Shown here: positions 60,112 to 64,000 of the stretch, piece by piece
Layout: the number at the start of each line of letters is the position of its first letter
Position numbering within the stretch: position 1 is the stretch's first letter
Assembly (NCBI GenBank): GCA_029212615.1
Contig: JARGPJ010000004.1
Span: 186,001 to 250,000, forward strand
Source of the DNA: Verrucomicrobiales bacterium
GTDB taxonomy: Bacteria; Verrucomicrobiota; Verrucomicrobiia; Verrucomicrobiales; DEV007
DNA: 64,000 bases
Direction: 5' to 3'
Program-made: the position numbers and the translations under genes
Notes under the pieces: generated by a model
Databases searched by the model: none
Told to the model about the DNA's origin: nothing
Seen by the model: only the letters and a program-made list of their open reading frames with translations

Positions 60112-63100
60112 AATTTTCACACTTCTTCATCGACCGGCCTATTTTTGCCTGGGTGGTTTCGATCATCACGATCATTGTTGGTGGCCTTGCGTACTTTAAC
60201 CTGCCGGTCGCGCTCTATCCTGAGATTGCCCCTCCGACAATCGTCGTGAGTGCGAGCTATCCCGGAGCAGGTCCCCAGGTGATTTCCGACACGGTGGCGA
60301 CCCCGTTGGAACAGGAGATTAACGGAGTAGAGAACATGCTCTATATGTCATCGCAGTGCACTGCCGACGGCGCGATGAGCATCACGATTACCTTCAAGCT
60401 CGGGACAGATCTCGATGAAGCGCAGGTACTCGTTCAGAACCGGGTGGCTCTCGCTGAGCCAAGGCTTCCGGACGAGGTTCGACAAGTCGGGGTGAGCACG
60501 ATGAAAAGTTCTCCGGATCTTCTCATGGTGGTTCACTTGAAATCCCCCGACGACACTTACGACCAGCTTTACATCGCGAACTATGCGTCCTTGAAGGTGC
60601 TCGATGTTCTCCGCCGGATTGAAGGTGTTGGCCAGCTCGCGGTGCGTGGTGGTTCAGACTACAACATGCGTGTGTGGCTGGATCCCGAACGCCTAGCGTC
60701 GCTGAGCCTGACACCGGGCGACGTGGTTGACGCTCTGCAGGAACAGAATGTGCAGGTCGCAGCCGGAACGATCGCCCAGCAGCCGACGGCAGCTGAAGCT
60801 TCTTTTCAATACACTGTCACCACCCTCGGTCGCCTCGAAGACGAAAGTCAGTTTGATGATATTGTCGTGAAAACCGGTGATGATGGTCGCGTCGTTAAAC
60901 TTAAGGATGTCGCCCGGGTTGAACTCGGAGCACTGGATTACTCCAGTATCAGTTACCTCAACGGGCAGCCTGCGGTGGCGCTCCTTATTTATCAACGTCC
61001 CGGATCCAATGCGCTCGATACGGCGGAGGAGATGGTTTCGACGATGGATGAGCTGGCAGAAGACTTTCCCAGCGGACTTGAGTACGACATTGTCTACAAT
61101 CCGACGGTCGTGGTTGATGAATCGATCAAAGCGGTGAAGCACACCATTTTTGAAGCGGTTCTCCTCGTTATTCTGGTTGTGCTTGTTTTCCTTCAGGGGT
61201 GGCGTGCCACGATCATTCCCCTGCTTGCGATCCCGGTTTCTCTCATCGGAACGTTCGCGATCATGTCAGGTCTCGGATACTCGCTGAACAATCTTTCTCT
61301 CTTCGGGCTGGTCCTCGCGATTGGCATTGTGGTTGATGATGCCATTGTCGTTGTTGAGAACATCGAACGAAATATCGAAAGCGGGCTCTCTCCCCGCGAG
61401 GCCTCCCGCAAAGCGATGAACGAAGTCGGTGGAGCGGTGATCGCGACCTCACTTGTGCTCGTTGCGGTGTTTGTTCCGACCGCATTCATCAGCGGAATTT
61501 CGGGGCAGTTCTATCAGCAATTCGCGATCACGGTGGCGGTTTCGACGATCATTTCCTCGATTGTTTCACTTACTTTGAGCCCGGCGATGGGTGCGGTTTT
61601 GCTGAAATCACACAATAGCCCGCGAGACTGGTTTGAGCGTCTTCTTAATTTTCTGTTCGGATGGTTTTTCCGTATTTTTAACAGGATTTTTGATCGCATT
61701 ACTTCCGTATATTCCGGTCTCATTCGCCGCATGGTGAGAACCGCCGTCATCTCTCTCGCCGCCTTTGCAGGGCTGATCGGTTTAACGGGGTTTATGTTTA
61801 AGAAAGTGCCGACTGGATTCATTCCTGCACAGGATCAGGGCTATGCCATTATTGCGGTTCAGCTTCCGCCGGGAGCCTCACTCATGAGAACCGATGCGGT
61901 CGTGAAGCGCGTCGGGAAGCTCATTGATGACGTTCCCGGGGTTAGCGGGGTGGTTTCTTTTGCCGGCTTCAATGGAGCGACGCGTGCCAATGCAGTGAAT
62001 GCCGGGGCGCTTTTCCCCATTTTTGACAGCTTTGAGGACCGCGTTGCCCATGGTGGCCCCAGTGCGCCCGAACTTTATGCCGCTCTTCGTGAACGCGTCG
62101 CGGGAGTTCAGGATGCATTTATCGTCGTCGTCGAGCCGCCGCCTGTTCGTGGGCTTGGAACCAGCGGCGGGTTTAAAATGTGGGTGCAGGATAAGAATGA
62201 TGCGGGACTTGAAGCTCTCGGTCAGGCCACTCATGCCCTCGCCGCCGCCGCGAATGAAGAGCCGGGGTTTGCCCAGGTATACAGCCCGTTTGCTGCAGCG
62301 ACCCCGCAGTACTTTGCCGAGGTGAATCGCGTCAAAGCGAAGATGCTCGACGTGCCGCTCGATAACGTATTCGATACCTTGCAGTACTATCTGGGTTCCG
62401 TTTTTGTGAACGAGTTCAACCTTTTCGGACGGACCTACCGGGTCACGGCACAGGCAGATTCCTCTTTCCGGGATGACCCTACTGATGTCTCTCATTTGAA
62501 AACCCGAAACCGTCAGGGCGGGATGGTTCCTCTTGGCTCTCTTATCGAGATGCAGGAAACCGTGGGGGCGGATCGTGTCACACGATACAACCTCTACCCC
62601 GCGGCTGAACTGGTGGGTTCGACGCTTCCGGGATTGAGTTCGGGAGAGGCTCTAAATACGATGGAGCGGCTTGCTGCGGAGACGCTGCCGCCGGGTTTTG
62701 ACTTCGAGTGGACCGACCTCGCCTATCAGCAGCGTGCTGCCGGCAACACTGCTGTCTATATCTTTCCCTTGTGTGTTTTGTTTGTCTTTCTCATGCTGGC
62801 TGCTCAGTACGAGAGCTGGGGGCTTCCTCTGGCAGTGATTTTGATTGTGCCGATGTGTTTGCTCAGCGCTATTGTCGGGGTGTGGATTCGAGGCAGCGAT
62901 AACAACATCCTGGTGCAGATTGGGTTCGTCGTTCTGGTTGGTCTTGCCTGCAAAAATGCGATTCTCATCGTTGAGTTTGCGAAGCAGCTTGAAGACGAAG
63001 GGCGCAGCCGGTTTGAGGCCGCTACCGAGGCTGCACGCCTGCGTTTGCGCCCCATCCTCATGACCAGTTTTGCGTTTATTCTCGGCGTGGTGCCCCTGAT

Positions 63101-63278
63101 GATTGCAAAAGGCGCCGGAGCGGAGATGAGGAACGCTCTCGGAACGGCTGTGTTTTCCGGGATGCTTGGGGTGACCTTTTTCGGGCTGCTTTTGACGCCG
63201 GTGTTCTACTCCGTGATTCGAAAGTTCGCCCGCGACAGGAAAACCGGGGAAGGCGTTGAAACGGTGAAGCCGAACTGA
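60108..63278 (+). CDS. RND multidrug efflux permease (HAE1 type)
   Basis: 1056 residues, the usual AcrB length. KFSHFFIDRPIFAWVVSIITII opens TM1; the periplasmic porter domains contain SASYPGAGPQVISDTVATPLEQEINGVENMLYMSSQCTADGAM. The proton-relay Asp pair is in GIVVDDAIVVVENIERN. The second half mirrors it, ending LVGLACKNAILIVEFAKQLEDEGRSRFEAATEAARLRLRPILMTSFAFILGVVPL. It expels drugs or bile-like compounds using the proton gradient. Pump and adaptor form one operon. Control by TetR is possible but no matching dyad sits close to the adaptor start. Confidence 0.95.
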   Translation: MKFSHFFIDRPIFAWVVSIITIIVGGLAYFNLPVALYPEIAPPTIVVSASYPGAGPQVISDTVATPLEQEINGVENMLYMSSQCTADGAMSITITFKLGTDLDEAQVLVQNRVALAEPRLPDEVRQVGVSTMKSSPDLLMVVHLKSPDDTYDQLYIANYASLKVLDVLRRIEGVGQLAVRGGSDYNMRVWLDPERLASLSLTPGDVVDALQEQNVQVAAGTIAQQPTAAEASFQYTVTTLGRLEDESQFDDIVVKTGDDGRVVKLKDVARVELGALDYSSISYLNGQPAVALLIYQRPGSNALDTAEEMVSTMDELAEDFPSGLEYDIVYNPTVVVDESIKAVKHTIFEAVLLVILVVLVFLQGWRATIIPLLAIPVSLIGTFAIMSGLGYSLNNLSLFGLVLAIGIVVDDAIVVVENIERNIESGLSPREASRKAMNEVGGAVIATSLVLVAVFVPTAFISGISGQFYQQFAITVAVSTIISSIVSLTLSPAMGAVLLKSHNSPRDWFERLLNFLFGWFFRIFNRIFDRITSVYSGLIRRMVRTAVISLAAFAGLIGLTGFMFKKVPTGFIPAQDQGYAIIAVQLPPGASLMRTDAVVKRVGKLIDDVPGVSGVVSFAGFNGATRANAVNAGALFPIFDSFEDRVAHGGPSAPELYAALRERVAGVQDAFIVVVEPPPVRGLGTSGGFKMWVQDKNDAGLEALGQATHALAAAANEEPGFAQVYSPFAAATPQYFAEVNRVKAKMLDVPLDNVFDTLQYYLGSVFVNEFNLFGRTYRVTAQADSSFRDDPTDVSHLKTRNRQGGMVPLGSLIEMQETVGADRVTRYNLYPAAELVGSTLPGLSSGEALNTMERLAAETLPPGFDFEWTDLAYQQRAAGNTAVYIFPLCVLFVFLMLAAQYESWGLPLAVILIVPMCLLSAIVGVWIRGSDNNILVQIGFVVLVGLACKNAILIVEFAKQLEDEGRSRFEAATEAARLRLRPILMTSFAFILGVVPLMIAKGAGAEMRNALGTAVFSGMLGVTFFGLLLTPVFYSVIRKFARDRKTGEGVETVKPN

Positions 63279-63322
63279 GATGAACAGTTTTTGAAAAGGC
63301 GGGTGGAGAGGGCTCCTTGTTG

Positions 63323-63384
63323 ATAAAGGAAAGTGCACTTGAGTGGTGGGGGATTCCCGCTTACATCAAATGAATTTCCTTTAT
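63323..63384. repeat. 10-bp inverted repeat in front of the last gene
   Basis: ATAAAGGAAA (63323-63332) and TTTCCTTTAT (63375-63384), 42-bp spacer, ending five bases before the TPR-like gene. The spacer begins with a palindrome AAGTGCACTT (63331-63340). Confidence 0.6.
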
Positions 63385-63389
63385 TGATC

Positions 63390-64000
63390 ATGAGCTATTC
63401 CTCCTCAGACCCCGGTGCGCTTGAAAAATTCCTCGAGAAGGTGCTGGAGCAGCAGGAGGGAGGGGACCGTGAGTTGGATGCAGAATCCCTTCGCGCGCTC
63501 GCGGAAAGATACGGGCTGGATCAGGAGGCCTATGAAGAGCTCCTTCGCAAAGCTGAGGAACATCGCGCGCGGGGCCTGCTGTTTTTCGAACACGGAAACT
63601 GGGATGATGCCATTGTCGAGCTGGACCAGGCTTATGTGATTTTGCCTCATGATGCTGAGGTGAGTTTCGTTTTGGGGAAAGCGTATGCGCGCCAGTATCG
63701 GGAGAGGAAAGAGGATGAAGACCGGGCCCTTGCCGAGAAGTTTTTGCGGCAGTGTATCCGGAGGGATTCTTCGCATGTCGAGGCAGTGCGGGAACTCACC
63801 GAATTGGAGAAATTTGCGGAGGAACAGGCCGGAGCATCTGTCCGCCGGAAGTCCCTTTGGATCGGCGTGGCGGTATTGCTCCTTGCCGGGGGAGCCTGGT
63901 ACTTTTCCCCTTTAAATCAGAAGGCAGAGGATCCCCTCGTGGAGGAGGTAATTGATCCTGAGGAAAAGCCACCCCAAACCGATGTGCCTGTGGAAACAGG
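63390..64000 (+). CDS. TPR-containing membrane protein, 5' part
   Basis: The frame starts at ATG 63390 and is open to the window end, so the protein is cut after about 203 residues. An acidic coiled-coil start (LEKFLEKVLEQQEGGDRELD) leads to TPR-like repeats (ARGLLFFEHGNWDDAIVELDQAYVILPHDAEVSFVLGKAYARQY) up to about residue 150. A TM segment (WIGVAVLLLAGGAWYF) follows, then an acidic Pro-rich periplasmic start. It resembles cytoplasmic-TPR, membrane-anchored assembly proteins. Function unknown. The start lies just behind an inverted repeat. Confidence 0.75.
   Translation, partial: MSYSSSDPGALEKFLEKVLEQQEGGDRELDAESLRALAERYGLDQEAYEELLRKAEEHRARGLLFFEHGNWDDAIVELDQAYVILPHDAEVSFVLGKAYARQYRERKEDEDRALAEKFLRQCIRRDSSHVEAVRELTELEKFAEEQAGASVRRKSLWIGVAVLLLAGGAWYFSPLNQKAEDPLVEEVIDPEEKPPQTDVPVET

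Noticed and set aside
1..64000. CRISPR arrays, tRNA, rRNA, transposases, phage genes
   Set aside because: I looked for spaced direct repeats, cloverleaf-like sequence and known protein motifs and found none; a tRNA scan could still find something missed by eye.

Overview
The window looks like a chromosomal piece of a Verrucomicrobiota bacterium (PVC superphylum), probably marine or particle-associated. The grounds are gene content. There are two PSD1 cytochrome proteins (PSCyt1/DUF1549/DUF1553), each followed by a DUF1501 protein. There are also sulfatases, a PVC-type dehydrogenase/cytochrome c, a long beta-strand-repeat protein with a PEP-CTERM tail, a Rhodopirellula/Verrucomicrobium-type ECF sigma factor with a FecR-LamG partner, and a DUF5069 protein. 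GC content looks moderately high by eye. I saw no rRNA, tRNA, CRISPR array, transposase or integrase. Genes are dense, and several cistrons overlap by four bases (ATGA).

Layout. 1-8.4 kb: the end of an EamA permease; a Sel1/TPR-CPBP membrane protease; a DUF1080-like exported protein; a gluconate-dehydrogenase-type subunit 3 with a GMC oxidoreductase; a MarR regulator with an exported alpha/beta hydrolase; a ZntB-like CorA transporter. 8.4-23 kb: envelope and housekeeping genes, including L,D-transpeptidase, lactonase, amidase, a PEP-CTERM beta-repeat protein, a lipase-like hydrolase, DUF1456, a degenerate CPBP protein, VF530, a PqaA-like hydrolase, an RluA synthase and a gluzincin peptidase. 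23-29.3 kb: first module, ECF sigma, FecR-LamG, PSD1, DUF1501. 29.3-35.7 kb: TauE/SafE permease, LysR regulator, PQQ-like propeller, SDR, an arsR-DUF6428-DUF5069 cluster and a dual-specificity phosphatase. 35.8-43.3 kb: a sulfatase, a dimethylformamidase-like protein and a 1483-residue sulfatase/dehydrogenase/cytochrome c fusion. 43.6-47.7 kb: iron alcohol dehydrogenase, permease and succinate-semialdehyde dehydrogenase. 48-49.6 kb: an S1/P1 nuclease and a FabZ-like dehydratase. 50-56.2 kb: second module, ECF sigma, anti-sigma-like protein, lipoprotein, PSD1, DUF1501. 56.2-64 kb: exported HAD dehalogenase, SDR, TetR regulator, an RND efflux pair and a TPR membrane protein running off the end.

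How the parts fit. The two sigma-led modules share an order: regulator, cell-surface or anti-sigma component, diheme-type PSD1 protein, Tat-exported DUF1501 protein. They differ in the middle slot. The sulfatase cluster, the envelope hydrolases and the sugar-oxidising proteins suggest a life based on complex, perhaps sulfated, organic matter. The alcohol dehydrogenase/semialdehyde dehydrogenase operon would feed a C4 hydroxyacid (probably 4-hydroxybutyrate) into succinate. Four regulators (MarR, ArsR, TetR and, less clearly, LysR) have inverted repeats next to their own start codons, so their targets can be guessed from the sequence.

The most unusual items are the sulfatase/PVC-dehydrogenase/cytochrome fusion, the paired sigma-PSD1-DUF1501 modules, a CPBP-like protein that has lost every catalytic residue, and a possible orphan small RNA near 2.2 kb.
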